Shown: piece by piece, positions 18,739-27,810 of the stretch | Layout: the number at the start of each line of letters is the position of its first letter | How positions within the stretch are numbered: position 1 is the first letter of the stretch | Source: Bacteroidota bacterium | Lineage (GTDB): Bacteria > Bacteroidota > Bacteroidia > Bacteroidales > Prolixibacteraceae | Direction of reading: 5' to 3' | Length of the DNA stretch: 63,975 nt | Assembly: GCA_023251435.1 (NCBI GenBank) | Contig: JAHEYU010000033.1 | Span: forward strand, 1 to 63,975 | Made by a program: the position numbers and the translations under genes | Notes under the pieces: generated by a model | Databases searched by the model: none | Told to the model about the DNA's origin: nothing | Seen by the model: the letters and a program-made list of their open reading frames with translations, nothing else

Positions 18739-18927
18739 TTACGATTGTTTTTTATCGGTATTCATTCCAAGAACTGTGTACAAAGGGCAGAATCTGAAGA
18801 CAGCAGTTGCAAGAAAAACAACTCCTATTAAGCCCCAGTAACTTTCAAAAATAACGCCTCCAATGGCAATTCCTAATCCTGCCACGAGCCGGAGTATTCG
18901 GTCAGTCGATCCAACATTGCATTTCAT
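18739..18927 (-). CDS. DUF2892-family small inner membrane protein
   Basis: A 62-residue protein that begins MKCNVGSTDRILRLVAG and carries two short hydrophobic segments (about 12-28 and 31-47) followed by FRFCPLYTVLGMNT. This is the standard pattern of DUF2892, a family of small membrane proteins also found fused to rhodanese in YgaP. The function is not established. It is 52 bp downstream of a C_GCAxxG_C_C redox-like protein in the same direction, so both may belong to one thiol or sulfur-related unit; that link is inference. Confidence 0.85.
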   Translation of the reverse strand: MKCNVGSTDRILRLVAGLGIAIGGVIFESYWGLIGVVFLATAVFRFCPLYTVLGMNTDKKQS

Positions 18928-18979
18928 AGTCTGAATGTGTTAATGATTTAACACTGAAACGTAAAAGGCAGATGGAAGT

Positions 18980-19408
18980 TTAAAAGTTTTGTTCGATAAT
19001 TTCAGCCGAAGAAGCGACCAGATGAGGACAAATCGTATCGAAAAGTTTACTCTCGTTGGCTTCTGCAGAGCCTTCTGGAGTAGAGATGTTGACTCCAAGC
19101 AGTTTTTTGCATTTTAAAGAACCGTGCCTGGCTGCGAATATCTCATTAAATTTCTTTACTGCCGCTTTTGTTTCGTCTTTAATTTCCTGAATAGTTTTCC
19201 CTTCTTCCTGAATTTTCATGCCCAAAACCATGTATGCCCCGGTAACAGCGCCGCATGTTTCGGCCTTGCCCATACCACCGCCAAATCCGGCAGAAATCTT
19301 CAGGGCAGTCATTTCGTCGAGTTTTAGTTCGTCAGCAAAACTTAGCAGCACCGATTGAGCGCAATTCAGTGTTTTGAAATGTTCGATGGCAAGTTGTGAT
19401 TTTTTCAT
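18980..19408 (-). CDS. C_GCAxxG_C_C-family redox-associated protein
   Basis: A 142-residue protein with the conserved cysteine pattern that names the family: NCAQSVL near the N-terminus, GFGGGMGKAETCGAVTGA (about 43-60), KCKKLLG and finally CPHLV. These Cys residues are thought to support redox or metal chemistry; no precise reaction is established. The ATG at 19408 is chosen because the extended frame upstream only translates a CACATAG-type intergenic repeat. It lies upstream of the DUF2892 gene and downstream of pgk, separated from pgk by a terminator. Confidence 0.88.
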   Translation of the reverse strand: MKKSQLAIEHFKTLNCAQSVLLSFADELKLDEMTALKISAGFGGGMGKAETCGAVTGAYMVLGMKIQEEGKTIQEIKDETKAAVKKFNEIFAARHGSLKCKKLLGVNISTPEGSAEANESKLFDTICPHLVASSAEIIEQNF

Positions 19409-19425
19409 TTTAGATAGTTTTTTGA

Positions 19426-19451
19426 CCCACATAGACACATAGGACATATAG
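19426..19451. repeat. CACATAG-type degenerate tandem repeat
   Basis: Three imperfect CACATAG-like units in 26 bp just upstream of the C_GCAxxG gene. A closely related repeat lies at 31264-31293, also just 5' of a minus-strand gene. Upstream reading frames at both sites begin with the same pseudo-peptide (MSYV.MW), which shows that these are repeat sequences and not coding. Confidence 0.6.
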
Positions 19452-19477
19452 AAATGGTTAATAATCAATTGAAATTA

Positions 19478-19507
19478 AAAAACCCGAAGCGTTTGCCCCG
19501 GGTTTTT
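19478..19507 (-). terminator. Terminator downstream of pgk
   Basis: A 9-bp stem (AAAAACCCG at 19478-19486 and CGGGTTTTT at 19499-19507) with a 12-nt loop, flanked by A and T runs. It lies about 85 bp past the pgk stop on the minus strand and separates pgk from the redox protein gene. Confidence 0.75.
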
Positions 19508-19540
19508 AGTATTTCATTATTTACTTTCAAGCAATTTTGT

Positions 19541-19588
19541 TCCCCTCCTACGGAGAGTTTATCCCGATTTTTCGGGAGGTTAGGGGAG
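19541..19588. repeat. Small palindromic intergenic repeat next to pgk stop
   Basis: Nested short inverted repeats: TCCCCT with AGGGGA outside and CCCGA/TCGGG inside, plus CTCC/GGAG. The C/T-rich and G/A-rich arms resemble small interspersed repeats common in Bacteroidota genomes. It may add a second stem after the pgk transcript. Confidence 0.4.
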
Positions 19589-19592
19589 GCTG

Positions 19593-20786
19593 CTATTCTC
19601 CTCTTACCGCTGCAACACCCGGAAGAACCTGTCCTTCGAGGTATTCGAGCAATGCGCCACCGGCTGTTGAGATGTACGAAACACCATCGGCAAAACCAAA
19701 CTGGTTAACGCACGATACAGAGTCGCCTCCGCCTACCAGCGAGAAAGCGCCTTTTGCAGTTGCTTTAACAATGGCTTCGCCAACAGCTTTTGAGCCTACA
19801 GCAAATTTTTCCATTTCGAAAACGCCTACCGGACCATTCCACAGAATAGTTCCCGAGTTTTCGATTACTTCTTTAAACATGGCAATGCTGTTTGGACCAG
19901 CATCCAATCCCTGCCATCCTTCAGGAATAGCATTTGCCTGAACAATCTGGGTGTTTGCATCAGGACTGAAAGCATCAGCGGCAACCACATCGGTAGCCAT
20001 ATAGATTTTTACTCCTTTTTCAGCAGCTTTTTTCTCAATAGCCAAAGCGGTATCCAGATATTCGAGTTCGCAGATTGAATTGCCAACTTCGCCACCGTGT
20101 GCTTTCACAAAAGTATAAGTCATACCTCCACCCAAAATCAGATTGTCCACTTTGTCGAGCAGGTTTTCGATGATGGTGATTTTTGAAGATACTTTAGCGC
20201 CACCCATGATGGCAGTTAACGGACGTTGCGGGTTTTTCAATACTTTGTCCAAACTGGCAATTTCGCTTTCAATCAGGTAACCGAACATTTTGTCGTTCGG
20301 GAAGAATTTAGCCATTACAGCGGTTGAGGCATGAGCCCGGTGAGCCGTTCCGAATGCATCGTTGATCCAGCAGTCGCCGTTGGCAGCCAGTTGTTCAGCA
20401 AAAGCTTCGTCGCCTTTTTCTTCTTCCTTGTGGAAACGAAGGTTTTCGAGCAACAAAACTTCTCCCGGTTTTAAAGCTTTCGCCATTGCCTGAACTTCTT
20501 CGCCAATGCAATCGGGAGCCATTTTTACTTCGCGGCCAAGCAGTTCGCTTAAATGACCAACAAGGTGGCACATCGAAAATTTGGGATCTGGTCCGGCTTT
20601 CGGACGGCCAAAGTGAGACATGATAATGGGAGAACCGCCTTTTTCAATCACTTTATTGATGGTATCCACAGCAGCACGCATGCGGGTATCGTCGGTGATT
20701 ACAAAATTTTCGTCGAGTGGTACGTTGAAATCAACACGGATGAGTGCTTTCTTGCCAGCGAAATCATAAGTTTCAATAGTTTGCAT
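19593..20786 (-). CDS. pgk: Phosphoglycerate kinase
   Basis: A 397-residue glycolytic enzyme that interconverts 1,3-bisphosphoglycerate + ADP and 3-phosphoglycerate + ATP in the cytosol. Visible landmarks are the N-terminal [13 protein letters not shown] signature, the substrate motif [21 protein letters not shown], the hinge segment [12 protein letters not shown], and the C-terminal nucleotide motif LVGGGDSVS. Length is normal for the family. It is followed by a terminator and appears to be a single-gene transcript. Confidence 0.98.
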   Translation of the reverse strand: MQTIETYDFAGKKALIRVDFNVPLDENFVITDDTRMRAAVDTINKVIEKGGSPIIMSHFGRPKAGPDPKFSMCHLVGHLSELLGREVKMAPDCIGEEVQAMAKALKPGEVLLLENLRFHKEEEKGDEAFAEQLAANGDCWINDAFGTAHRAHASTAVMAKFFPNDKMFGYLIESEIASLDKVLKNPQRPLTAIMGGAKVSSKITIIENLLDKVDNLILGGGMTYTFVKAHGGEVGNSICELEYLDTALAIEKKAAEKGVKIYMATDVVAADAFSPDANTQIVQANAIPEGWQGLDAGPNSIAMFKEVIENSGTILWNGPVGVFEMEKFAVGSKAVGEAIVKATAKGAFSLVGGGDSVSCVNQFGFADGVSYISTAGGALLEYLEGQVLPGVAAVRGE

Positions 20787-21150
20787 ATCTGTAATTTTTA
20801 AGTGTTACGAAAAATTCAGTTCAAATATAACGAATATATCGGAGTGAATAATTTCAGACGATTTTGCCTTTCTGAATTTAATGTTGGGGTAAAGATGACG
20901 AAAGACCGGGAGAAGTCGCAGTATTCAGTCTCAGTCGGCAGGCAAAGACTACAAATGGGAAGATGAGCGTAGAGAAAAGTCGCAGTATTCAGTGGCAGTC
21001 GGCAGAAAACTTCGAACTCCGATTTAAAATCAGCTTCAGGAAACGATCATATAAAGGCATGGAGTTCCACATGAACCATCAAATATCGCAGATCAAATCA
21101 TAACATTCCCGTGTGAATTGTTATTTTTGGAACTCCACAATTTATCCTGT
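20787..21150. promoter_or_regulatory. Divergent intergenic region between pgk and holB
   Basis: A 364-bp gap without a gene. It contains two direct copies of a CAGT-rich repeat (20913-20941 and 20975-21005) and an inverted repeat TGGAGTTCCA / TGGAACTCCA (21060-21069 and 21128-21137). The sequence TATTTTTG at 21122-21129 fits the Bacteroidota -7 promoter consensus TAnnTTTG and would drive holB from very close to its ATG at 21151; no clear -33 element is seen. The right arm of the inverted repeat overlaps this element. Confidence 0.4.
20913..21005. repeat. Pair of CAGT-rich direct repeats
   Basis: Two copies (20913-20941 and 20975-21005) share AAGTCGCAGTATTCAGT followed, after a few different bases, by CAGTCGGCAG. 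A third, more diverged relative lies at 22277-22316 just past holB. The spacing between the first two copies is about 62 bp. Function unknown. Confidence 0.6.
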
Positions 21151-22275
21151 ATGTTTTTTAAAGAAGTTATCGGACAAACCGCCATCAAAGAACGGCTGAT
21201 TCAGTCGGTTCGGGGAGAAAGAGTAAGCCATGCGCAGCTTTTTGCAGGCCCCGAAGGAACTGGTAAACTGGCACTTGCCATTGCTTACGCCCAGTATGTT
21301 GCATGTACCAACCGTCAGGCAAACGACTCGTGTGGCGAATGTCCTTCGTGCAGAAAGTTCAGGAAGTTAATTCATCCCGATCTTCATTTTGTTTTTCCGG
21401 TGATAAAAACACCAAAATTCAAAGAGCCTGTCAGCGATAATTTTTTGGAAGAATGGCGACTGATGATTGCCCAAAATCCGTATTTCAGCATCGACCAGTG
21501 GTTCGACCAGATTGGCGTGGAAAATGCGCAGGGCTTGATTTACTCGCACCAGAGCGAAGAAATTATCAGGAAACTTAACCTGAAATCGTACGAATCGGAA
21601 TACAAGGTGATGATTATCTGGCTACCTGAAAAAATGCATGTTGCCTGTGCCAATAAGCTTCTGAAAATGATTGAGGAACCGCCGGTAAAAACCTTGTTTA
21701 TCCTGATTACCGAAAGCGAGGAAGACATCATCAGCACCATCCGTTCGCGCTGCCAGCTGATCACAATTCCTCCGATTGATCCAGATTCGCTTGCAAAAGC
21801 AATTGCCGCACTACCCGAAGCCGAAGGCTACGATATCCGCAATATAGTGCACCTTGCAAAAGGAAATTACGGAAAGGCGCTGGAATTGCTTCAGCCCGAC
21901 GAGCAAACACTTTTCAATCTCGAACGATTCAAAGAACTGATGAGAAGTTCGTACGGAAGGAAATTTACCGACCTGTTTAAATGGGTCGATCAGATTGCCG
22001 GTATTGGCCGCGAGAAGCAAAAAAACCTGCTGAACTATTGTCTGATGATTTTGCGTGAGAATTTTATTTATAACCTGAAGAACAAAGATCTCACTTTCAT
22101 GAACGAGCAGGAAGAAGAATTCTCGAAACGGTTTTCTCCTTTCATCAACGAGCGGAATATAATTGAAATGTCGGAAGTTTTTGAAACTGCCTATAATCAT
22201 ATCGGGATGAATGGAAATCCTAAAATTATTTTCACCGATGTGGCTTTTAAAATTACGAAACTGATCAGAAAGTAG
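21151..22275 (+). CDS. holB: DNA polymerase III subunit delta'
   Basis: A 374-residue clamp-loader subunit that helps load the beta sliding clamp on DNA. It shows the AAA+ layout: MFFKEVIGQTAIKERL start, a P-loop with GPEGTGKLALAIA in which the usual Ser/Thr after Lys is Leu (delta' often has a degenerate P-loop), a four-cysteine zinc module around SCGECPSCRKF, and the arginine-finger motif STIRSRCQLI. The ATG at 21151 is preferred over the in-frame TTG at 21118, which lies in the promoter region. ricT and gldH follow on the same strand, a neighbourhood common in Bacteroidota. Confidence 0.93.
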   Translation: MFFKEVIGQTAIKERLIQSVRGERVSHAQLFAGPEGTGKLALAIAYAQYVACTNRQANDSCGECPSCRKFRKLIHPDLHFVFPVIKTPKFKEPVSDNFLEEWRLMIAQNPYFSIDQWFDQIGVENAQGLIYSHQSEEIIRKLNLKSYESEYKVMIIWLPEKMHVACANKLLKMIEEPPVKTLFILITESEEDIISTIRSRCQLITIPPIDPDSLAKAIAALPEAEGYDIRNIVHLAKGNYGKALELLQPDEQTLFNLERFKELMRSSYGRKFTDLFKWVDQIAGIGREKQKNLLNYCLMILRENFIYNLKNKDLTFMNEQEEEFSKRFSPFINERNIIEMSEVFETAYNHIGMNGNPKIIFTDVAFKITKLIRK

Positions 22276-22276
22276 A

Positions 22277-22316
22277 GTTCAGTTTTCAGTCGCAGTTTTC
22301 AGTCTCAGTTTCCGGA
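22277..22316. repeat. CAGT-rich repeat after holB
   Basis: A run of TTCAGT/CAGT units directly after the holB stop, related to the copies at 20913-21005 on the other side of the gene. The element family therefore flanks holB on both sides. Confidence 0.5.
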
Positions 22317-22329
22317 TTGGAAGCTTAGT

Positions 22330-22526
22330 TCGTAGTCCTTATGGGATGAAAAATAATAGCTCGGAGGTTAACAATCTTTGCATACAGTGGGGATTTAGCC
22401 CAGTATGGGCGAAATATTTGTAGCCCGGGGCAAAACGACGAAGGAGTGACGCCCCGGGTAGGAAAGAGCCATAGAAAGCCGTCCGTGCAAAAATGTTTTT
22501 CAAGGCAAAAATGTTCTTTCGGACGG
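22330..22526. repeat. Cluster of palindromic intergenic elements between holB and ricT
   Basis: The 362-bp gap from 22276 to 22637 carries several inverted repeats and no gene: GCCC/GGGC at 22398-22410, CCCGGGGC/GCCCCGGG at 22424-22431 and 22451-22458, and a 48-bp element at 22479-22526 bounded by CCGTCCG and CGGACGG. Inside the last, GCAAAAATGTT occurs twice. The 48-bp element has a second copy at 31319-31366. These look like interspersed REP-type sequences. Confidence 0.6.
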
Positions 22527-22637
22527 ATTAGAGTTCGCGATTAAAGTTGAAGTTTCAACCTGGAAAAAGGGGCCAGTTTTTTCGGCTTTTATAGCTATTT
22601 TTGTATTCATGCTTTTAACCTTTTGACCCGACATATT

Positions 22638-23768
22638 ATGGATGATCTGAATTTGGTTGATCGCGGCTGTTGCAACGGCCACGGCGGTACCTGCTCCAAG
22701 CTGAACGTTTACGATTGGCTGGGCGATGTCATCAATATTGCCAATCCGACTGATCTGGTGGAGGTTCGGTTCAAAAATACCCGAAAAGATTACTTCAGGA
22801 ATGTAAATAACCTGCAATTGTCGCAGGGTGAAATTGTTGCCGTTGAGGCCAATCCGGGACACGACATTGGAATTGTAACCCTCACTGGCGATCTGGTGAT
22901 GGAACAAATGAAAAAGCACAAAGTCACCACCATTAATGGCGATTTGCGCAAAATATACCGAAAAGCAAAACCGGCTGATATCGACAAATGGAAGGAAGCC
23001 ATCGCGCTGGAACATGAAACAATGCTGAAGTCGCGACAGATTTCGAATGAACTGAATCTGAACATGAAGATTGGTGATGTTGAATATCAGGGTGACCGCA
23101 CCAAAGCCATCTTCTATTACCTTGCCGACGATCGTGTCGATTTTCGTCAGCTCATAAGAGTGCTTGCCGATACATTCAAAATCCGTATTGAGATGAAGCA
23201 AATCGGTGCACGCCAGGAAGCTGGCCGCATTGGCGGGATTGGCCCTTGCGGTCGGGAAATATGCTGTGCCTCGTGGATCAGCAATTTCGTGTCGGTAACA
23301 ACCAACTCTGCCCGCTACCAGGATATTTCGCTGAACCCGCAAAAACTGGCCGGACAGTGCGGAAAACTAAAATGCTGTCTGAATTTTGAAGTGGATACTT
23401 ATCTGGATGCCCAGAAAGATTTTCCGCCCACCAACAATCAGCTCGAAGTTGAGAATGGAACTTACCAGTACCAGAAAGCGGATATTTTTAAACGTATTTA
23501 CTGGTATTCGAAAGTGGGCGACAAAACCGGAAACTTTATCCCGGTATCAGTCGATCGCGTAAAAGAAATTATCCGTTCGAATCAGAAAGGACAGAAAGTT
23601 TCGCTTCTGGGCGAAGTGGTTGAAGCAAAACCGGCTGTTGCTGAAATTGTATTTGAAGCCGGATCAACACGCGACTCACTTACGCGTTTTGACAATCCGA
23701 ACAAGTCGAAGAAAAAAAGGCACAGCGGAAACAGAGACCGGCGAAACTTTAATAAGCCAAAAGCATAG
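22638..23768 (+). CDS. ricT: PSP1-domain protein, RicT (YaaT) family
   Basis: A 376-residue protein of the PSP1/RicT family. The hallmark is the Cys-rich core GRIGGIGPCGREICCASW (about residues 195-212) followed by GQCGKLKCCLNFE. In Bacillus, RicT is part of an Fe-S-carrying RNase Y-specificity complex; the role in Bacteroidota is less clear. An N-terminal Cys-rich segment (RGCCNGHGGTCSKL) could add metal ligands. The C-terminal tail is Lys/Arg-rich and probably disordered. The ATG at 22638 is chosen over a TTG five codons upstream. It precedes gldH by 56 bp. Confidence 0.85.
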   Translation: MDDLNLVDRGCCNGHGGTCSKLNVYDWLGDVINIANPTDLVEVRFKNTRKDYFRNVNNLQLSQGEIVAVEANPGHDIGIVTLTGDLVMEQMKKHKVTTINGDLRKIYRKAKPADIDKWKEAIALEHETMLKSRQISNELNLNMKIGDVEYQGDRTKAIFYYLADDRVDFRQLIRVLADTFKIRIEMKQIGARQEAGRIGGIGPCGREICCASWISNFVSVTTNSARYQDISLNPQKLAGQCGKLKCCLNFEVDTYLDAQKDFPPTNNQLEVENGTYQYQKADIFKRIYWYSKVGDKTGNFIPVSVDRVKEIIRSNQKGQKVSLLGEVVEAKPAVAEIVFEAGSTRDSLTRFDNPNKSKKKRHSGNRDRRNFNKPKA

Positions 23769-23824
23769 GCCAGCCGGAAAAATACCGGAAACAAGTTTTA
23801 TTATTACATGAAATAGGAATTTAT

Positions 23825-24301
23825 ATGCGCATTAAACAGATTTTCATCTATATAGCAGGTATTTTGCTGATCACCGGAATCGTTTCGTGCGACCGAAAAA
23901 GGGTGTTCGAAGCATACAAAACACTCGACGACAATGGATGGAACAAAGATTCGGTGGTAATTTTCGATGTCGCACTTTCCGACACCATCAAAAACCACAA
24001 TTTGTATGTCAATATCCGCAACAAGGGAACCTATCCGTACAGCAACCTCTGGTTGTTTCTTTCAGTGGGCTCGCCCGATGGAAAAATGATTACCGACACG
24101 GTCGAATTTTCGCTGGCCGAAGCATCAGGTCGCTGGAAGGGCAGTGGGATTGGCGATTTGCACGACAACCAGATACTTTATAAAAGCAGTGTTTACTTTC
24201 CGCACAAAGGAAATTATACATTTCACATCAAACAGGGAATGCGCGACAACATGCTGCCTGGCATCCGCGACATTGGTATAAGAATAGAGAAAACGTATTA
24301 A
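23825..24301 (+). CDS. gldH: Gliding motility lipoprotein GldH
   Basis: A 158-residue lipoprotein: signal peptide with lipobox ending IVSC, then a beta-rich body including LYVNIRNKGTYPYSNLWLF and KGNYTFHIKQGMRDNMLPGI, both typical of GldH. GldH is needed for gliding in Flavobacterium johnsoniae, where gliding and type IX secretion share machinery. Non-gliding Bacteroidota also keep gldH, so motility cannot be concluded. Its presence agrees with the three T9SS-tailed enzymes in this window. It follows ricT and precedes trmB by 9 bp. Confidence 0.92.
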   Translation: MRIKQIFIYIAGILLITGIVSCDRKRVFEAYKTLDDNGWNKDSVVIFDVALSDTIKNHNLYVNIRNKGTYPYSNLWLFLSVGSPDGKMITDTVEFSLAEASGRWKGSGIGDLHDNQILYKSSVYFPHKGNYTFHIKQGMRDNMLPGIRDIGIRIEKTY

Positions 24302-24310
24302 GAAAAGACA

Positions 24311-25051
24311 GTGGGGAAGAATAAGTTAAAAAAGTTTGCCGATATGGCAACATACGAACACGTTGTTCAGGTGCCGTTCAGGCAGTTACAATCCGAAGAA
24401 TTTCAGTTTAAAGGAAAATGGAGCAGCGGGTTTTTCGGGAATGATCATCCGGTTGTTCTCGAACTGGGCTGCGGAAAAGGCGAATACACTGTAAAACTTG
24501 CAAGGCATTTTCCTGAAGTTAATTTCATCGGGATCGACATCAAAGGTTCTCGAATGTGGAAAGGCGCCACGCAGTCGAAAGAGATGAACCTGAAAAATGT
24601 TGGATTTTTACGTACCAATATCGAAAATATCCGCTTGTTTTTTGCTGAAGGCGAAGTGGCCGAAATCTGGCTCACCTTCCCCGACCCGCAAATGAAAAAG
24701 ACCCGCAAACGACTTACTGCCACTAATTTCTTAGCGAGTTATCGCTGGATTGTGGTTCCGAATGGCATTATTCATCTGAAGTCGGACAGCAATTTCATGT
24801 ATAAATATACCGAAGCAATGGTTGACGAAAATCAGTTGGTCGTAATTCAAAAAACCGAAGATCTGTACCACTCCGAAATCCTGAATGAAGTGCTGTCGAT
24901 TCGGACTTTCTACGAGAAACAATGGCTCGACCGCGGTTTAAGCATCAAGTACCTTTCATTCAGGCTCAATCATCAGGAACCGCTCCGTGAACCGGATGTT
25001 GAAATTGAGAAAGATCCGTACCGTAGTTTTGGCCGAAGCGCGAAAGAGTAG
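24311..25051 (+). CDS. trmB: tRNA (guanine-N7-)-methyltransferase
   Basis: A 246-residue SAM-dependent enzyme that makes m7G46 in tRNA. The SAM-binding motif is [14 protein letters not shown] (about 55-68) with acidic loop GIDIKG, and the catalytic region holds [16 protein letters not shown] (about 118-133), matching the family FPDPWPKKRH signature; HLKSD follows. The start codon is GTG at 24311, 9 bp after gldH, which implies translational coupling. Its stop is 8 bp from the end of the converging GH9 gene. Confidence 0.93.
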   Translation: MGKNKLKKFADMATYEHVVQVPFRQLQSEEFQFKGKWSSGFFGNDHPVVLELGCGKGEYTVKLARHFPEVNFIGIDIKGSRMWKGATQSKEMNLKNVGFLRTNIENIRLFFAEGEVAEIWLTFPDPQMKKTRKRLTATNFLASYRWIVVPNGIIHLKSDSNFMYKYTEAMVDENQLVVIQKTEDLYHSEILNEVLSIRTFYEKQWLDRGLSIKYLSFRLNHQEPLREPDVEIEKDPYRSFGRSAKE

Positions 25052-25059
25052 TCAGGAAT

Positions 25060-27672
25060 TTATTTCTTCAACAGCTTAAAATTTATTTCGCCGATTTTTG
25101 CAAAGTACAGTCCGGGAGGATAGGCTGATAAATCGATGGTCTCATTTGCGCCTGAAAATAAGAGGTTTCCAACGGAATTATAAACCTGCCATTTTTTGCT
25201 GAAATTTCCGTGTATAGTAAAATGCGCTTCTGAAGGATTTGGAAAAACCGTGAGATTACCTTCCGTTTTTTTTTCTGAAAAATTGGGGATACAGGCAGTT
25301 TTACCGGTATTTCCGCCAACACAATTGTGGCATTTATCCTGATACGCTGTTCCGTTTATTTCGCCCGAACAATCTCTTTGAATTCCTGCATTTTGGGCCA
25401 TGTATCCCATTAGCCAGGCCAGTTCGGCATTCCAGTAAATTCCGGGTTCGAGAGTTGGCGCCGACTGTATGTTCATAAAACGCTTCCACGGATCTTTAAT
25501 AACCGGAATGGTCGCTTCGTCGAAGGCCATAATATTTCCACAGAGGTAACCGGGAGGCGCTTTAAAATTATCGTCCCAGAAAAAGCTGTAAAGATCAACT
25601 CCGTGAAAGGTGTCTCCGTAACCGGTTACAAACAGGTTGTTTACCGGATTTCTTCCCAGTATCCAATCGACCGAATTCGAAATCGCGTTCTTATATTTTA
25701 CATTTCCGCTCCATTTATAAACCTGATCATAAATATATGCGTGCGTTGCAATGAGTCCCGACGAACCCCAGAACAGGTGGTTGGGCGCTGCCAGCGGGAT
25801 ATTGTAGGCGGTATATCCAACACGTTCGAGCGTCCAGTTAGCTTGTGTTATATAGGCCGATTTTAATTTTGTAATGATGGTTTTATTGGCATCGGGTTGT
25901 GGCGACTGGATGTAGTCCATGTATCCAAGGTTTATTTCTGTTTGTTCCAGTCCGGCGATGATGCCACCCCAGGCCTGATTTTCGTGGTAATCCCACAACG
26001 GATCGTTAAACCGCGAAGTAAACCACGTGTTGTAGGCAGCTTTGCCGGTGGCATTAAAAAGCGATATGGCAGCAACAGCACGCATTGCACGATCGTGTGC
26101 GGCATCTTTTGAATAACCGTACACTTTCCCTATCGCCGGTTCAATCGGACTCACATTTTCAGGATGATTACCAAGCCATTCCCACGATTTCTCCGCTTTT
26201 ACTATTAAAGTATCAGCGTAATCGGAATAAAACGGATGCTGCTTGTACAAAGGATAGGCTTTGGCGAACAGAGCAGCCAAAACTGCTGCCGAAGAAGAGG
26301 TTACATCGCTTAGTGTCGGCGTTTTCCGTCCGTTCTGGGTTACAAAAAAATGAACAGAACCGTCGCGGTTCCATAATTTTTCGTACCACATCAGTTCGTA
26401 TTTAATCAACTCATACAAGTCGTTGGCCCCGGCAGCCGATTCAGTAATATTTAAGGAGTTTTTCTGAACCTTACCTTCGAACTGCCGAAGCGTTTCGAGC
26501 AACCACCAAACAGCTTCGAAGGGCGCATGTGCATCCAGGTGAGTGTCGCCCGCATCGAACCATCCGCCTTTTACGTCGCGGGTTCCCGACTTATAATCGT
26601 AGGTTGCAACAGTGCCGTCGGCATACAGCGCCGGGCGGATATGTCCTTCAGCAAAAGGCTCTTTGATCGCTTCTCCCGACCGCGAATAATAAAAGAAACG
26701 GAGCGCATCTCTGAAAATTTGGTTGTAAGCTGTGTCAGAAATTTCGAAGACCTGCGAAACCTGACTGAGCTCATTCACCATCATGCGGTATTTCCCGGGA
26801 GTTTTAAACGTGGTAAAATTACCATGATAAACCTCGTCGCCATCCTGTCCCCAGTCCTGCGCATTGAGAGCTGTTTTTTTTGCCAGCGTTCCTGTAAAAA
26901 CCACTGAATCATTACCGGCTTTCACGATCGAAAATTTGGTTGGAACAACCGTGGACGAGCCTTTTTCGAAACTGACAAACCCAATTTTTTGCTGATCGGG
27001 CAAATAACCTACCTGATTGATTTTAATGGCATCGAGGTACGGATTTGGAGCTGAAGGAACAATCTCCATTTTTTCGATGTACATTTTATTTTTTGCTGAA
27101 TAATAGCCAAGTCCGGCCATTTTAAGGATGGGCACCCTGCTGAAATTAATCTTTGGATTGGCAAGTTTAAAGTCGCTGAGCGGAATGTAAACATCTGTCC
27201 ACTCCTGCAAAGGTTGCGTGTATTTGCTAAGGCGCACTCCGGCGTATTGTTCTGGGAAACCCGCAGCGATGTTGTTTTCCTGGGTGTAAACCTGAATTTC
27301 GAGGTCGGCTTGCGGAGCAATCGCTTCCCATTTCAGGCGGAGATGCAGCAGGGCATTGTTCCCCATTCGCAGGTAGTTAACCGGCATTCCCCAGCCAATC
27401 CTGAAGAGGACATTCCAGTAACCCGAAGGTTTGGTCGATTCCATTACAAGAGCGCCGCTTCCCTGGGTCATGTCAACCGGCACATCGCCATTGATGTTAA
27501 TAAACTGTGCGCCACCACCCTGATAAACATCCGATTTATAACTACTCCATGCTTTTGGAGCCGTGTAAGCATTAAAATAGGGAATCCTCCGGCCACTCTG
27601 ACTGATCTGGCCAAATGATGTCGAAATGATTCCCAACAGTACAAACAAGAGTAGAAATAATCTTAAAATCAT
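25060..27672 (-). CDS. Secreted GH9 endoglucanase-like enzyme with T9SS sorting domain
   Basis: An 870-residue secreted glycoside hydrolase: signal peptide (1-21), an N-terminal carbohydrate-binding-like beta domain (about 25-210), a cellulase N-terminal Ig-like domain beginning IKINQVGYLPDQQK, the GH9 (alpha/alpha)6 barrel, a Cys-rich linker CSGEINGTAYQDKCHNC, and a C-terminal T9SS sorting domain (FPNPSEAHF to the final KK). GH9 features are GGWFDAGDTHLDAH (catalytic Asp pair), WILGRNPVNNLFVTGYG and the late ...LEPGIYWNAELAWL segment that holds the acid Glu. The substrate is likely a beta-glucan or hemicellulose. It is the last gene of the long minus-strand carbohydrate locus. Confidence 0.92.
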   Translation of the reverse strand: MILRLFLLLFVLLGIISTSFGQISQSGRRIPYFNAYTAPKAWSSYKSDVYQGGGAQFININGDVPVDMTQGSGALVMESTKPSGYWNVLFRIGWGMPVNYLRMGNNALLHLRLKWEAIAPQADLEIQVYTQENNIAAGFPEQYAGVRLSKYTQPLQEWTDVYIPLSDFKLANPKINFSRVPILKMAGLGYYSAKNKMYIEKMEIVPSAPNPYLDAIKINQVGYLPDQQKIGFVSFEKGSSTVVPTKFSIVKAGNDSVVFTGTLAKKTALNAQDWGQDGDEVYHGNFTTFKTPGKYRMMVNELSQVSQVFEISDTAYNQIFRDALRFFYYSRSGEAIKEPFAEGHIRPALYADGTVATYDYKSGTRDVKGGWFDAGDTHLDAHAPFEAVWWLLETLRQFEGKVQKNSLNITESAAGANDLYELIKYELMWYEKLWNRDGSVHFFVTQNGRKTPTLSDVTSSSAAVLAALFAKAYPLYKQHPFYSDYADTLIVKAEKSWEWLGNHPENVSPIEPAIGKVYGYSKDAAHDRAMRAVAAISLFNATGKAAYNTWFTSRFNDPLWDYHENQAWGGIIAGLEQTEINLGYMDYIQSPQPDANKTIITKLKSAYITQANWTLERVGYTAYNIPLAAPNHLFWGSSGLIATHAYIYDQVYKWSGNVKYKNAISNSVDWILGRNPVNNLFVTGYGDTFHGVDLYSFFWDDNFKAPPGYLCGNIMAFDEATIPVIKDPWKRFMNIQSAPTLEPGIYWNAELAWLMGYMAQNAGIQRDCSGEINGTAYQDKCHNCVGGNTGKTACIPNFSEKKTEGNLTVFPNPSEAHFTIHGNFSKKWQVYNSVGNLLFSGANETIDLSAYPPGLYFAKIGEINFKLLKK

Positions 27673-27810
27673 AAGCTTAATCCGAACAGGTTTTACGATT
27701 TGTTTGGTATTAATGGCAGGTAAATATAGGACAATACTATTGCCAGTTATAAGTTCGATATTAAATAGTTCCTATTACTCAATTATTCTACAGCGACAGT
27801 TTATTGACAT

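Noticed and set aside
22500-23342. A 280-codon minus-strand open frame over ricT
   Set aside because: It is fully antisense to a well-supported ricT gene with intact family motifs, and has no recognisable protein features.
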